Below, in pieces: positions 1 to 8,582 of a stretch of DNA of 64,000 nt; position 1 is the first letter of the stretch; the number at the start of each line of letters is the position of its first letter. The notes below the pieces were generated by a model that was not told where the DNA came from, did no database searches, and saw only the letters and a list, made by a program, of their open reading frames with translations. Origin of the DNA: JBGPGW01 sp046349515 (GTDB taxonomy: Bacteria > Pseudomonadota > Alphaproteobacteria > CADEGL01); NCBI GenBank assembly GCA_046349515.1, contig JAXMCE010000009.1, positions 1 to 64,000 on the forward strand, written 5' to 3'. A program made the translations under genes and the position numbers.

Positions 1-293
1 AGCCCGTGCAGGCATAGCGCTGGATGGGCGCGTTGGCATCGACGATCTTCAACTTGTTGCCGTTCGCCCCGACCGAGAGATTGTCGCGCGGCACGACGGC
101 GACTTGAGAGAACATGGCGCCCGTCGGCTTCCAGCACTTGGTGCAGCCGCAGACATGGTTGAAGGCGCTCTGCCCCTTGATCTTGATCTCGACGGCGCCC
201 TGCGCGCACTTGCAGCGCAGCGTCCCGCCCGCGAAATCCTTCTTGCCCGGCTTGAACCCCTTGTCGACGGCTGGATGGATCGAAATCGCCATG
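1..293 (-). CDS. gfa: S-(hydroxymethyl)glutathione synthase (Gfa), 3'-truncated by the window edge
   Basis: This enzyme speeds condensation of formaldehyde with glutathione, the first step of glutathione-dependent formaldehyde oxidation in the cytoplasm. The first 97 residues are visible, about half of the usual length of roughly 190. Cysteines at 27, 29, 48, 50, 53 and 95 have the spacing of the zinc ligands of the GFA fold, including the segment HVCGCTKCWKPTGAMFS. The ATG follows a strong GGAGGAG ribosome site. The C-terminal half lies outside the window, so intactness cannot be judged. The formaldehyde role is known for the family and was not tested here. Confidence 0.9.
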
Positions 294-514
294 GTCTCCT
301 CCCTTTTGTGCTATCGCGTCCGCGCTTGGCAAGGCGAAGGTTAACCACCGCCGGGTCAAGGAACCAAGAGCAAAGTACGGCGCCTCGACTCGTTGCCGAT
401 CATCCGCCATGGCCATTGCGTCAACCGAGGGGGCGTGGGACGATCCATTCGAGGCTCGTTCAAGACGGGGCCGGGCGGCTCGCGCAATCCGGCCCTCACT
501 CGGGGCATGAGGCC

Positions 515-1357
515 ATGGACACCCCACATCTGTGGCGCCGCTTCGTGTACGCCGTTCTGGCGTCGCTCGCCCTTTCCGCCCCCGCAGTCGCCGCAGACTA
601 CAACGCTGGCTACGCGGCCTACACGAAGGGCGACTACGCGACGGCCGTGAAGGAATGGATGCCGCTCGCCGATCTCGGCGATTCCCGCGCGCAGTACAAT
701 CTCGGCTACCTCTACCACGAGGGCTTCGGCGTGCCGAAGGATCCGGCCAAGGCGGCCGAGTGGTGGCAGCGCGCGGCCCTGCAGAAGCTCGGGGACGCGC
801 AGCACAGCCTGGCGCTGGCCTATCTCGCGGGCGACGGCGTGCCACAAGACGCGCAGAAGGCCGTGGCGCTGCTCGAAGCCGCGTCCATCGCCGGCCTCGC
901 GCGCTCGCAATACACGCTGGGGAAGCTGTATCTCCACGGTGTCGGCGTCGTGCCGGACGCCAACCTGGCCGCGCAACTCATCCTCGTCGCGGCCGAGCAC
1001 GGCGACGCCCGCGCGCAATACAACATGGGCAAGCTCTACCGCGACGGCACGGGCGTCGAGCGCAATCCCGCCGAGGCCACGCACTGGTTCGCAGCGGCCG
1101 CGGAGCAAGGCTATGCCCGGGCGCAAAGCCAGCTCGGCGCCCGCTACGCGCGCGGCGACGGGATCGGCCCCGATGACATCCAGGCGCTCAAATGGACGCT
1201 GCTCGCCGCCGAGCAAGGCGACGAGGTCGCGCGCTCGAACCGCTCGAGCATGATGTTGCGCCTGTCCGAATCGCAAGTGACCGAGGCCAAGCGCCAGGCC
1301 ATCCTTGCCTGCAAGGAGATGCTGGCCCTGGGCAAGAGCTGCGCGGCACCGCCCTGA
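515..1357 (+). CDS. Exported Sel1-like repeat protein
   Basis: The 280-residue protein opens with a signal peptide of about 26 residues (cleavage near AVAA-DYN). The rest is five to six Sel1-like TPR repeats, recognised by the recurring AQYNLGYLY, GVPKDPAKA and WW/WF-AAAEQG blocks. Such solenoids are protein-binding scaffolds, usually periplasmic in proteobacteria. An in-frame extension reaches back to 104, but the signal peptide argues for the ATG at 515. A second protein of the same type lies at 8583-9380, so this may be one member of a family. The binding partner is unknown. Confidence 0.85.
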   Translation: MDTPHLWRRFVYAVLASLALSAPAVAADYNAGYAAYTKGDYATAVKEWMPLADLGDSRAQYNLGYLYHEGFGVPKDPAKAAEWWQRAALQKLGDAQHSLALAYLAGDGVPQDAQKAVALLEAASIAGLARSQYTLGKLYLHGVGVVPDANLAAQLILVAAEHGDARAQYNMGKLYRDGTGVERNPAEATHWFAAAAEQGYARAQSQLGARYARGDGIGPDDIQALKWTLLAAEQGDEVARSNRSSMMLRLSESQVTEAKRQAILACKEMLALGKSCAAPP

Positions 1358-1384
1358 CCCGACGCCCGGCGCGGGGCCACGCCC

Positions 1385-2350
1385 TCACTGCTCCGGGTTC
1401 GCCGCCCCCCGCTCGATCAGCCAGGCCTTCGTCACGTCCACGACCTTTTGCAGCATCGCCGGATCGCGCGGATCGATGTGCTCGCCCGGCATGGTCACGA
1501 CCCATTTGGGCTCGGGCGCGAGCTCCGTCATGAGCGCCGACGAAGTCGGCGGGATGAGTTCGTCGTCCTCGGCATTGACGATGAGAATGTCGCCCGACAT
1601 GCGCGGAAGGAAATAGCGCGGCTCGACCGGGTGGAGAAGCGAGGTCGCGAGCACGCCCACGACTTTGCGCAGCAGCGGCGTCTCGATGCGCAGCGCCGTC
1701 GGGATGATGTGGCCCACATCGGCGCCGCCGAACGCCATGATCGTGGTCTCGACCGCGATTCCGTTGGCGCGGGCCTTCTCCTGCGTGACCGGCATGAAGA
1801 CGGCGCCGAGGCTGTAGCCAAGAAGGCTCACGCGGCCGGGATCGGCCCAGGCTTGCGCCCGCGCCCAATCCAGAACCGCCGCGAGCTGTTCGGGCATGGC
1901 GGTCGCGGATCGCCGGATCGTCGCGATTCGCTCGGGTATGGCGAGAGCCTTGTCGCGGATCGCGTCACGGCCCGGATACTCGACCGAGATGAGCGCATTG
2001 GGCCCCAGGGGCGGCAGGCGCTCGAGATTTTCCCGCCCCGACCGGAGCCCGCCGACGATGAGGAGCACCGGCATCCGCCCCGCGATTCCGTCCTCCGGCA
2101 GGCTCACGGTGAAATGCACGGGCAGGCGGTCGGGTGCCGTGAGCAGCCAGGACTCGTAGCGCCGAACGGCGCCGCCCTTCTCAATGCGGTCGGTGCCAAG
2201 AGACTGGGCGCCGTAAGCAGGAAGCGGCGCGCGCGCCGCCGCGACCGGATCGCCCGAACCGAGCACGGCAAAGAACGCGACAAGCGCGATCACCGCCGCG
2301 AGCACGAGCGCGCCGAGCGCCCAGGCGAGAAGGCGCAGACGCCGCCTCAT
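1385..2350 (-). CDS. Membrane-anchored alpha/beta hydrolase
   Basis: The 321-residue protein has one N-terminal membrane segment (residues 8-30) followed by an alpha/beta hydrolase domain. The nucleophile elbow is GYSLG with Ser180. Asp262/263 in NAEDDELIPP and His291 in MPGEHIDP are well placed to complete the triad. It is probably a periplasm-facing esterase or thioesterase of dienelactone-hydrolase/BAAT type, with unknown substrate. The chosen ATG lies just before the hydrophobic segment; the frame stays open upstream to 2848, but that part reads as antisense to the next gene. Confidence 0.8.
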   Translation of the reverse strand: MRRRLRLLAWALGALVLAAVIALVAFFAVLGSGDPVAAARAPLPAYGAQSLGTDRIEKGGAVRRYESWLLTAPDRLPVHFTVSLPEDGIAGRMPVLLIVGGLRSGRENLERLPPLGPNALISVEYPGRDAIRDKALAIPERIATIRRSATAMPEQLAAVLDWARAQAWADPGRVSLLGYSLGAVFMPVTQEKARANGIAVETTIMAFGGADVGHIIPTALRIETPLLRKVVGVLATSLLHPVEPRYFLPRMSGDILIVNAEDDELIPPTSSALMTELAPEPKWVVTMPGEHIDPRDPAMLQKVVDVTKAWLIERGAANPEQ

Positions 2351-2434
2351 GCCCACGCCCCGCGCATCCGCGTGGCGTCCCGCGGGGCCTTCGGATAGGC
2401 TCGGGCAACGGGATCTTCGCGGGGGCCTTCCATC

Positions 2435-3181
2435 ATGACTGACAGCATACCTCGGCCGGGGGCGGTTGCACTCGTCACCGGCGCCTCGAGCGGCATCGGC
2501 GCCGCGATCGCGGCAGCCTTGGGCGCCATCGGCTGCCGGGTCATCTGCGGCGGCCGGCGTCTTTCGAAGCTCAAGGCGGTCGCGGAGGCGATCGGCTCGA
2601 ACGGCCTCGCGATCGAGCTCGACGTCGATTCGAACCGCTCGGTCGACAGCCTCACCGAACGCCTGCCGGCCGATTGGCGCGAGATCGAGATCCTGGTCAA
2701 CAACGCCGGGCACGACAAGGGTGGCCGCTCGCGCTTCGACGAAGGCACGATGGCGGAATGGGAGTCCATCATCCAGACGAATGTGATCGGGCTCATCCGC
2801 GTGACCCGCGCGCTCATCCCCGGCATGATCGCGCGCGACCGAGGGCACGTCGTCAACATCGGCTCGATTTCAGGGTTCAGACCCTATGCGACAGGCACGC
2901 TCTACGCGGGCGCGAAGCATGCCGTCCACGGCTTCAGCGAGTCGCTGCGCCTCGACTTCAAGAACACGGGCATCCGCGTGACGGAGATCCTGCCCGGCAT
3001 GGTCCGCACGGGCTTCGCCGAGGCGCGATGGCAAGACCCCAAGCGCGCCGCCAAGTTCTATGACGATTTCGGCGAATGCCTCACGCCGGAAGACGTGGCG
3101 CGAACGGTCGCGTTCGCCGTCCAGCAACCGCGTCACGTCGTCATTTCACAGCTCGTGGTGGTGCCCTACACCCAGGGCTGA
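2435..3181 (+). CDS. SDR-family oxidoreductase, YdfG-like
   Basis: This is a classical 248-residue short-chain dehydrogenase. The nucleotide motif TGASSGIG is at 15-22, NNAG at 89-92, and the catalytic set is Ser144, Tyr157 and Lys161 (YAGAK). An Arg-rich stretch after the second beta strand (GGRRLSK) suggests NADP(H). The C-terminal part, with LPGMVRTGFAEARW and VVVPYTQG, resembles E. coli YdfG, which oxidises serine and 3-hydroxy acids; the substrate here is inferred only. It is one of six SDR genes in the window. Confidence 0.88.
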   Translation: MTDSIPRPGAVALVTGASSGIGAAIAAALGAIGCRVICGGRRLSKLKAVAEAIGSNGLAIELDVDSNRSVDSLTERLPADWREIEILVNNAGHDKGGRSRFDEGTMAEWESIIQTNVIGLIRVTRALIPGMIARDRGHVVNIGSISGFRPYATGTLYAGAKHAVHGFSESLRLDFKNTGIRVTEILPGMVRTGFAEARWQDPKRAAKFYDDFGECLTPEDVARTVAFAVQQPRHVVISQLVVVPYTQG

Positions 3182-3227
3182 GCGCCCGCTTCGCGCGCCC
3201 GTTCTCGGCAAGCGAGCCCGGTCTCAT

Positions 3228-3250
3228 GCCGAGCCCGTCGAAGCACGAGG
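3228..3250 (+). repeat. REP-like half-palindrome
   Basis: The segment GAGCCCGTCGAAGCACGAGG lies between the SDR stop and the CheZ stop. Nearly the same text, with GAGCCTGTCGAAG, forms the right arm of the larger palindrome at 54229-54300. Two copies in 64 kb, both intergenic, suggest a short dispersed extragenic palindromic family. Confidence 0.6.
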
Positions 3251-3275
3251 GCCTCGCGGCGATCCGTATCGAATT

Positions 3276-4358
3276 CTAGCGGAAGAGCGCGTCGATCTTC
3301 GCCTCGATCTCGCTCGGCAGAGGCTCGGAGTCCTTGCCCGTGTCGGGCGCGAGAACATCGACGACCCGCGGAGTCGCCGCACTTGCCGCGGCCGGTTTCG
3401 CGATGCCGTTCATCAAGGCGTCCACGTCGGACTGGCTGACACCCTCGCCGGCATGCGCGGGTGCTTTCGGCGCCGCTGGCTTGCCCATGCCGTTCATCAA
3501 GGCGTCCACATCGGACTGGTTGACGCCCTCGCCGGCATGCGCGGGTGCTTTCGGCGCCGCCGGCTTGCCCATGCCGTTCATCAAGGCGTCCACATCGGAC
3601 TGGTTGACGCCCTCGCCGGCATGCGCGGGTCCTTTCGGCGCCGCTGGCTTGCCCATGCCGTTCATCAAGGCGTCCACATCGGACTGATTGATGCCTTCGC
3701 CGGCAAGGGCCGGTCCGTTGAGCAGGCGCTCGTCTCCGGCCCGCTCGTCTTCGATCGGCGCGCCCTCGACAGGCGCGAGCGATCCCTCGGCGACGCCGTT
3801 TCCGTCCGAATGGACCATGATCTTCTGAAGACCGGCCAAGCGCTCCTCGATGAAGGACAGCGTGTTCACGACCTTGGCGATGCGCTGGCCCGTGATGTCC
3901 TGAAAGGCGCAGGCCTCGAAGATGCGCATGCAGCCGGCCTCGACGATCGTCTTCAAGGCGGCGCCATCGGCCCCGTCGGCGGCCATCATCTCCTCGGCGG
4001 CGCTCATGATCTCGCTGGTCGCCTCTTCGGTGGCCTTCACGATCGCGTCGAGTTCCTGTCCCGCGCGGGGGATGCGTGTCTTGGTGATATCCTGATCGCT
4101 CAGTTGGGCGATCTCGGCGCGCGTCTGGGCGATGTGCGCGCTCAACTCCTGACATTCGCGATAGAGGCTGGTGTCGATCGAGCCCATGTAGCGATCGAGA
4201 CTCGCGATCAGTATTTCGGTCACGCCCGCGACATCGGAGAGCGTCACGTGCTGTTCCGGCTTCTTCCGGAGCGCGTCAACCAGCCGTCCGACCCGCCGCG
4301 TCAATTCGCTGCCGTCGACCTTCTTCCTGACCCTGACCTTACGCGGCTTCGCCGACAT
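3276..4358 (-). CDS. cheZ: CheZ-type CheY-P phosphatase with a tandem-repeat tail
   Basis: CheZ removes phosphate from CheY-P and so ends the chemotaxis signal at the flagellar motor. The 360-residue protein has the long helical CheZ hairpin; FQDITGQRI at 152-160 supplies Asp154 and Gln158, the equivalents of E. coli catalytic Asp143 and Gln147. After residue 220 come four 28-residue repeats built on NQSDVDALMNG (223-234, 251-262, 279-290, 307-318), joined by Ala/Pro-rich linkers. The C-terminus ends in EIEAKIDALFR. These motifs resemble the FliM N-terminal peptide and the CheZ C-terminal helix, both CheY binders. No other chemotaxis gene is in the window. The ATG at 4358 has a GAGGAGG site. 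Confidence 0.85.
   Translation of the reverse strand: MSAKPRKVRVRKKVDGSELTRRVGRLVDALRKKPEQHVTLSDVAGVTEILIASLDRYMGSIDTSLYRECQELSAHIAQTRAEIAQLSDQDITKTRIPRAGQELDAIVKATEEATSEIMSAAEEMMAADGADGAALKTIVEAGCMRIFEACAFQDITGQRIAKVVNTLSFIEERLAGLQKIMVHSDGNGVAEGSLAPVEGAPIEDERAGDERLLNGPALAGEGINQSDVDALMNGMGKPAAPKGPAHAGEGVNQSDVDALMNGMGKPAAPKAPAHAGEGVNQSDVDALMNGMGKPAAPKAPAHAGEGVSQSDVDALMNGIAKPAAASAATPRVVDVLAPDTGKDSEPLPSEIEAKIDALFR
3403..3711 (-). repeat. 84-bp in-frame tandem repeat inside cheZ
   Basis: Four units start at 3403, 3487, 3571 and 3655, exactly 84 bp apart, and stay in frame (28 codons). The middle units differ from each other by only a few bases. The outer two have diverged more, which fits recent expansion by slippage or unequal crossing-over. 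Each unit encodes one QSDVDALMNG motif and most of a linker; the fourth is incomplete at its linker end. Confidence 0.95.
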
Positions 4359-4551
4359 GCCCGCCTCCTCGCCCAGCAACGGCCCGCGGCCCCTCAGGCA
4401 CGCGGTCGTGACTTCCGACGCTAAGTGAGAACGGCTAAGCATTCGTTAACCCCTGGGGCCGCTGGAACGGGCCGGGAACGCCGGCCGGGCGCGGCGGCCA
4501 CGGCCCGCGGCCCGGAAATCCTTGGCCGGAAACAACGGAAGGAGACTGGCG

Positions 4552-4956
4552 ATGAATAAGATCGAATACGCGGATGCGAGCCCCGAGGTGCGCGCGGTTT
4601 ATGACGACATCATGACCTCGCGCAAGATCGACTGGGTCAACGACTTCTGGAAGGTCGCGGCGAACCACCCGGCGGTCTTGAAACGCACCTGGCAAACGCT
4701 CAAGGAGGTGATGGGACCGGGCGCGCTCGATCCGGTGGTGAAGGAGATGCTCTATCTCGCGGTCAGCATGGCCAACGGCTGTACCTATTGCATCGCCTCG
4801 CACACGGCGGCGGCGCGCAAGGCCGGCATGAGCGACGCCATGTTCGGCGAGCTCATGTCGATCGTCGGCATGGCGTGCGAGACGAACGCGCTGGCGACGG
4901 CCTACCAGGTCGAGGTCGACGAGCGGTTCAAGCCGCGGCCGGCTGCGAAGCGATGA
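4552..4956 (+). CDS. Carboxymuconolactone decarboxylase/AhpD-like protein
   Basis: The 134-residue protein has the AhpD active-site pattern: Glu65, then Cys77 and Cys80 (CTYC), then His84, with the spacing known from AhpD alkyl-hydroperoxidases. Such small helical proteins form oligomers and act as thiol peroxidase partners or, less often, as lactone decarboxylases. The redox CxxC favours the peroxidase type. The ATG follows GGAAGGAG. It stands alone between cheZ and an SDR gene, so context does not identify its partner. Confidence 0.85.
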   Translation: MNKIEYADASPEVRAVYDDIMTSRKIDWVNDFWKVAANHPAVLKRTWQTLKEVMGPGALDPVVKEMLYLAVSMANGCTYCIASHTAAARKAGMSDAMFGELMSIVGMACETNALATAYQVEVDERFKPRPAAKR

Positions 4957-5070
4957 GCGCCTTCGGGGCCCGGGTTTGACAAGCGCCCGACCGGCGCTTA
5001 AGGCTAACCGGAGCGAGGTCGGCACGGCACGATGCCGCGATCAGGCGCCTCGCCTGCGCGGAGAACGATA

Positions 5071-5802
5071 ATGCAAGGCAAGACCGTCGCCGTCACCGGA
5101 GCCGCGAAGGGCATCGGCCGCAGCATCGCCGAAGTGATGGCGGCGAAAGGCGCGCGCCTCGCCCTCATCGACAAGGACAAGACCGCGCTCGACGCGACGG
5201 TCGCTGATCTCAACGCGCAAGGCCACCAGGCCGTCGGGATCGAGGGCGACATCACCCGGCGCGAGGCGTGCCAGCGCGCCTTCGCCGCCTGCGTGTCCGC
5301 GTACGGGCGCATCGATTCGCTGGTCAACAACGCCGGCCTCTACATCCGGACGCCGATCGACGCGATCGACGACCGCGAATGGGACCTCATCTTCGATGTG
5401 TGCCTGCGCGGCGTCTTCCACATGTCGGTCGCGGCGGCGACGCATATGCGCGCGAAGGGCGGCGGCCGCATCGTCAACATCGCGTCGGTCGACGGCTTCG
5501 TCGCCTTCCCCGCCATGGCGCATTACGCAGCGGCGAAGGCGGGCGTCATCAGCCTGACCAAGTCCTTCGCCATCGCCTATGCCGACGACAAGGTGCTGGT
5601 GAACGCGGTCGCGCCGGGCGCGACCAACACCCCGCCCATGCGCGAGAACGATTACCTGGCGAAGCTCTCGCCGCGCATCCCCTTGAAGCGCGGCGCCGAG
5701 CCGCAGGAGATCGCGGAGGCCGTGTGCTTCCTCGCCGGTGACGCCAACACCTATTGCACCGGCGAGACGATGATCGTGAGCGGCGGGCTCGTCATCGCAT
5801 GA
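5071..5802 (+). CDS. SDR-family oxidoreductase
   Basis: This 243-residue short-chain dehydrogenase has TGAAKGIG near the N-terminus, NNAG, a catalytic Ser in NIASVDG and YAAAK with the Tyr-Lys pair. The C-terminus GETMIVSGGLVIA is typical of FabG-like SDRs. Asp rather than Arg after the second strand (LIDKDK) suggests NAD(H). The stop overlaps the start of the next gene as ATGA, so the two are probably translated together. An alternative ATG lies upstream at 5032. The substrate is unknown. Confidence 0.87.
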   Translation: MQGKTVAVTGAAKGIGRSIAEVMAAKGARLALIDKDKTALDATVADLNAQGHQAVGIEGDITRREACQRAFAACVSAYGRIDSLVNNAGLYIRTPIDAIDDREWDLIFDVCLRGVFHMSVAAATHMRAKGGGRIVNIASVDGFVAFPAMAHYAAAKAGVISLTKSFAIAYADDKVLVNAVAPGATNTPPMRENDYLAKLSPRIPLKRGAEPQEIAEAVCFLAGDANTYCTGETMIVSGGLVIA

Positions 5803-6584
5803 GGATTCGCGCGATCGGGTCGGCTGGCCGCCGCCTCCTCGCGCGTTTCTGCCACGCGGCCCTGGCCGCCGCCCTCCTCGCCATGGCCGGGACGGGTGCC
5901 TCGGCCAAACCCGTCGAGCTCGAGCTCATCCTCGCCATCGACGTCTCCGCCAGCGTCCGTGTCGAGGAGTTCGACCTTCAGATGCGCGGCTATGCCGAGG
6001 CCTTCCGCACGCCTCAGCTCATCGAGGCCATCAAGACGGCCGGCGGCATCGCCGTCACCATGATGCAATGGGCGAACCCGGACCAGCAGGACGTGACCGT
6101 GGCCTGGACGCATGTCTACGACGAGACCTCGGCGGAAGATTTCGCGAAGGCGATCGACGCGGCGCCGCGCCTTTTCGAGATGGGGCAGACGGCCATGGGG
6201 CACGCGCTCGAGTTCTGCCTCAAGCTGTTCCCGCCGAAAGGGTACGAGGGACGACGCAAGGTCATCGACGTCTCGGGCGACGGCTACAGCAACAAGGGCA
6301 TCCTGCCGAACGTCGTTCGCGACCGCGCGATCCGCGCCGGAGTCACGATCAACGGCCTGCCCATCACCAACAAGGAGCGCTTTCTCGCCGGCTATTACGA
6401 GCGCAACGTCATCGGCGGCGCGGGCTCGTTCATGATCGTGATCAAGGACTACACGACCTTCTCGGAGGCCATCGTCACGAAGCTCATCCGCGAAGTGCGC
6501 GGTCAGAGCATTTCGTTCGCGCCGGACGACCGGGAGACGGATGCGCAGGCCGCGATCGCCACGGACGCGGCGGCCGGCGGCTAG
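5799..6584 (+). CDS. Exported DUF1194 von Willebrand factor A domain protein
   Basis: The 261-residue protein has a signal peptide of about 36 residues (ending GASA). A VWA domain follows whose MIDAS metal site begins with Asp48-x-Ser50-x-Ser52 in AIDVSAS and continues with the GQTAMG threonine and DVSGDGYSNKG. DUF1194 proteins of alphaproteobacteria are predicted periplasmic or surface metal-dependent binding proteins of unknown role. The start is fixed by a four-base ATGA overlap with the SDR upstream. Its stop shares the bases CTAG with the converging dehydrogenase gene. Confidence 0.85.
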   Translation: MRIRAIGSAGRRLLARFCHAALAAALLAMAGTGASAKPVELELILAIDVSASVRVEEFDLQMRGYAEAFRTPQLIEAIKTAGGIAVTMMQWANPDQQDVTVAWTHVYDETSAEDFAKAIDAAPRLFEMGQTAMGHALEFCLKLFPPKGYEGRRKVIDVSGDGYSNKGILPNVVRDRAIRAGVTINGLPITNKERFLAGYYERNVIGGAGSFMIVIKDYTTFSEAIVTKLIREVRGQSISFAPDDRETDAQAAIATDAAAGG

Positions 6585-7705
6585 AACACCAGCACCTGGC
6601 GCACGGTCAGGCCGTCCGCCAGGCGATCGAAGGCCTCGTTCAACTGCTCGATCCGCACCCGCTCGCTCAAGAGCCTGTCGACCGGCAGCTTTCCCTGCTT
6701 GTAAAGCGCGATGTAGCGCGGCACGTCGCGGATGGGCACGCAGCTTCCGACGTAGCTGCCCTTGAGCGTGCGCTCCTCGCCGACGAGGCTGACCTGCTGG
6801 ATCGCGAGCGTCTTCTCGGGATGGGCGAGTCCGGCCGTGACCGTCGTGCCGCCACGGCGCGTGATCCGGTAGGCCAGATCGAGCGCCTCGATCGAGCCCG
6901 CCATCTCGAAGGCGTAATCGACACCCCCGCCCGTCGCCTCGCGCACCGCCGCCGCGCAGTCGGGATCCTTGGCATTGAAGCTCCGCGACGCGCCGAGCTG
7001 GCGAGCGAGCGCCAACTTGTCGTCGAGCACGTCGATCGCGACGATCTCGCGCGCGCCCACAAGTGCCGCGCCCAACAGCGCGTTGAGCCCCACCCCGCCG
7101 AGACCAAGGACCGCGACGGTCGCGCCCGCCTGGACCCTGGCCGTGTTGACCACGGCGCCGACGCCGGTGAGCACCGCGCAGCCGAACAGCGCCGCCTCCT
7201 CGAGCGGCAGGTCCGGGTCGACCTTGACGAGCGAGCGGCGCGAGACGACGACGTGCTCGCTGAAGGCCGAGACGCCCATGTGGTGGTTGACCGGCTGGCC
7301 CTTGAGAGAAAGACGCCGCTCGCCCGAGAGAAGCTTGCCCGCCACATTGCTGGCACCGCCCGGCTCGCAGAGCGCGGGCCGCCCCTCCATGCACGGAAGG
7401 CAGTGGCCGCAGCTCGGCACGAACACCATCACCACGTGGTCGCCGCGCTTCAAATCGGCGACGCCCGGGCCCGTCTCGCGCACGATGCCCGCCGATTCGT
7501 GGCCGATCGCCATCGGCGTGGGCCGCGGCCGGTTGCCGTTGATGACCGAGAGATCGGAGTGGCAGAGCCCCGCCGCCTTGACCTCGACGAGCACTTCGCC
7601 AGCGCCGGGCGGCGCCAGTTCGAGCTCTTCGACGCGGAGCGGCCGGCTCGTCGCATACGGCCGCGGCAAGCCCATCTCGTGGAGAACGGCGGAGCGGATT
7701 CTCAT
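6581..7705 (-). CDS. Zinc-dependent alcohol dehydrogenase (MDR family)
   Basis: The 374-residue medium-chain dehydrogenase carries catalytic zinc ligands Cys48 (GLCHSD) and His69-Glu70 (GHE), and structural zinc ligands Cys99, 102, 105 and 113. The NAD-binding motif is GLGGVG. The acidic residue after it (AIDVLDDK) predicts NAD rather than NADP. It resembles the class III/AdhB-like group that oxidises primary alcohols, but no glutathione-specific feature was identified. A second possible ATG lies at 7723 (MVEKLG). It converges on the VWA gene with stops sharing CTAG. Confidence 0.88.
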   Translation of the reverse strand: MRIRSAVLHEMGLPRPYATSRPLRVEELELAPPGAGEVLVEVKAAGLCHSDLSVINGNRPRPTPMAIGHESAGIVRETGPGVADLKRGDHVVMVFVPSCGHCLPCMEGRPALCEPGGASNVAGKLLSGERRLSLKGQPVNHHMGVSAFSEHVVVSRRSLVKVDPDLPLEEAALFGCAVLTGVGAVVNTARVQAGATVAVLGLGGVGLNALLGAALVGAREIVAIDVLDDKLALARQLGASRSFNAKDPDCAAAVREATGGGVDYAFEMAGSIEALDLAYRITRRGGTTVTAGLAHPEKTLAIQQVSLVGEERTLKGSYVGSCVPIRDVPRYIALYKQGKLPVDRLLSERVRIEQLNEAFDRLADGLTVRQVLVF

Positions 7706-7775
7706 GCCGAGCTTCTCTACCATTCCGCCGCGTTGCAAGCGAGTCCGGGCACGCAGCCGAGCGCCCGCGGGACCG

Positions 7776-8015
7776 TCAGACGTTTTCGTTGTAGTGGCGG
7801 AGGAAGGAGCTCAGCGACAACGTGCGCGGCCCCTCTTCGAAGGTGCGGTTGATTCGCTGGATCGAAACCATGAACCGCACATGGGGAATGCCGCTGCGGT
7901 CGTCGAGCAATCCGACGACGCGCGCCGTCTCGACCACGCCGCCACCCAAGCGGCGATGCCGGAACTCGTGTCCGACTTCGACTGTCGGCGCCTCGCTGCT
8001 GAAGTTGAGCCGCAC
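7776..8015 (-). CDS. Small hypothetical protein, 79 residues
   Basis: I do not recognise the family. The protein is soluble, has no signal peptide or cysteine, and reads as a compact beta-rich domain (GHEFRHRRLGGGVVETARV, then IPHVRFMVSI and TLSLSSFLRHY). It starts with GTG after GGAAGGGGG. Codon use matches the neighbours. Its position just upstream of the dehydrogenase, same strand, suggests they may be co-transcribed. Confidence 0.6.
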   Translation of the reverse strand: MRLNFSSEAPTVEVGHEFRHRRLGGGVVETARVVGLLDDRSGIPHVRFMVSIQRINRTFEEGPRTLSLSSFLRHYNENV

Positions 8016-8582
8016 GCCCCGCCCCCTTCCGACCTCGTGTCACGCGGGCCGGTATTTCGTCCTGCAATATTCTCCACCAGTCGCGATCGATGCGCCAGCG
8101 ATTCAGCGCGATTCCACAAGGGAATATTGAGCGTTCGGGGACAGGCGGCCGGTGTGCCGTCGTTAACGTTTTTTGACACTGGGCCGTGGCCTCGGGTGCG
8201 TTCGGCGTAAGCCGTTTGGAGAGAACTCGGCGCAAGCGTTCGTCGCCAGAGTCGCGCGCCGCGTCGCTTGCCATCGGAAAGGGGATAGCCGACCTGTCCG
8301 CAACGCCGCTTCGAGCCGGGCTCACCGCCTCGCTGAGGCAGAGGACAGCGTGAACGCCTCATCTCAGGGGAGCCCACGACCGGGTGGCGATGGGCGTCTC
8401 GTCTCCCGGAGATCCGGCCGCGCCGAGTGTCGATTGCGGCCCCGTCATTGCTCCTCGGTCGTCGGTGAAACAGCGCGATGCGAAGATCCCGCGACCTCAG
8501 TGTCTTTTCTGTGATAAAAGATTAAGAACAATCTGAGCGGTTCGGGAGGATGTAGGCTGACACGAAAGGTGGAGGTTCGCCC
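8016..8582. other. 567-bp gap without a convincing gene
   Basis: The frames that are open here lack codon bias and plausible start sites. An 8-bp inverted repeat, CAATATTC (8075-8082) and GAATATTG (8122-8129), flanks about 39 bases and could be an operator or a hairpin. GCCTC-GCT-GAGGC near 8328-8340 could form another hairpin. AT-rich sequence at 8505-8535 probably holds the promoter of the Sel1 gene. I do not recognise a known small RNA. Confidence 0.5.

Noticed and set aside
3403..3711. Possible CRISPR-like or minisatellite array
   Set aside because: The units are contiguous, in frame and translated in CheZ; there are no variable spacers.
8173..8514. Open frame of 113 codons in the gap before the Sel1 gene
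   Set aside because: No codon bias like the neighbours, no ribosome site and no recognisable protein features.
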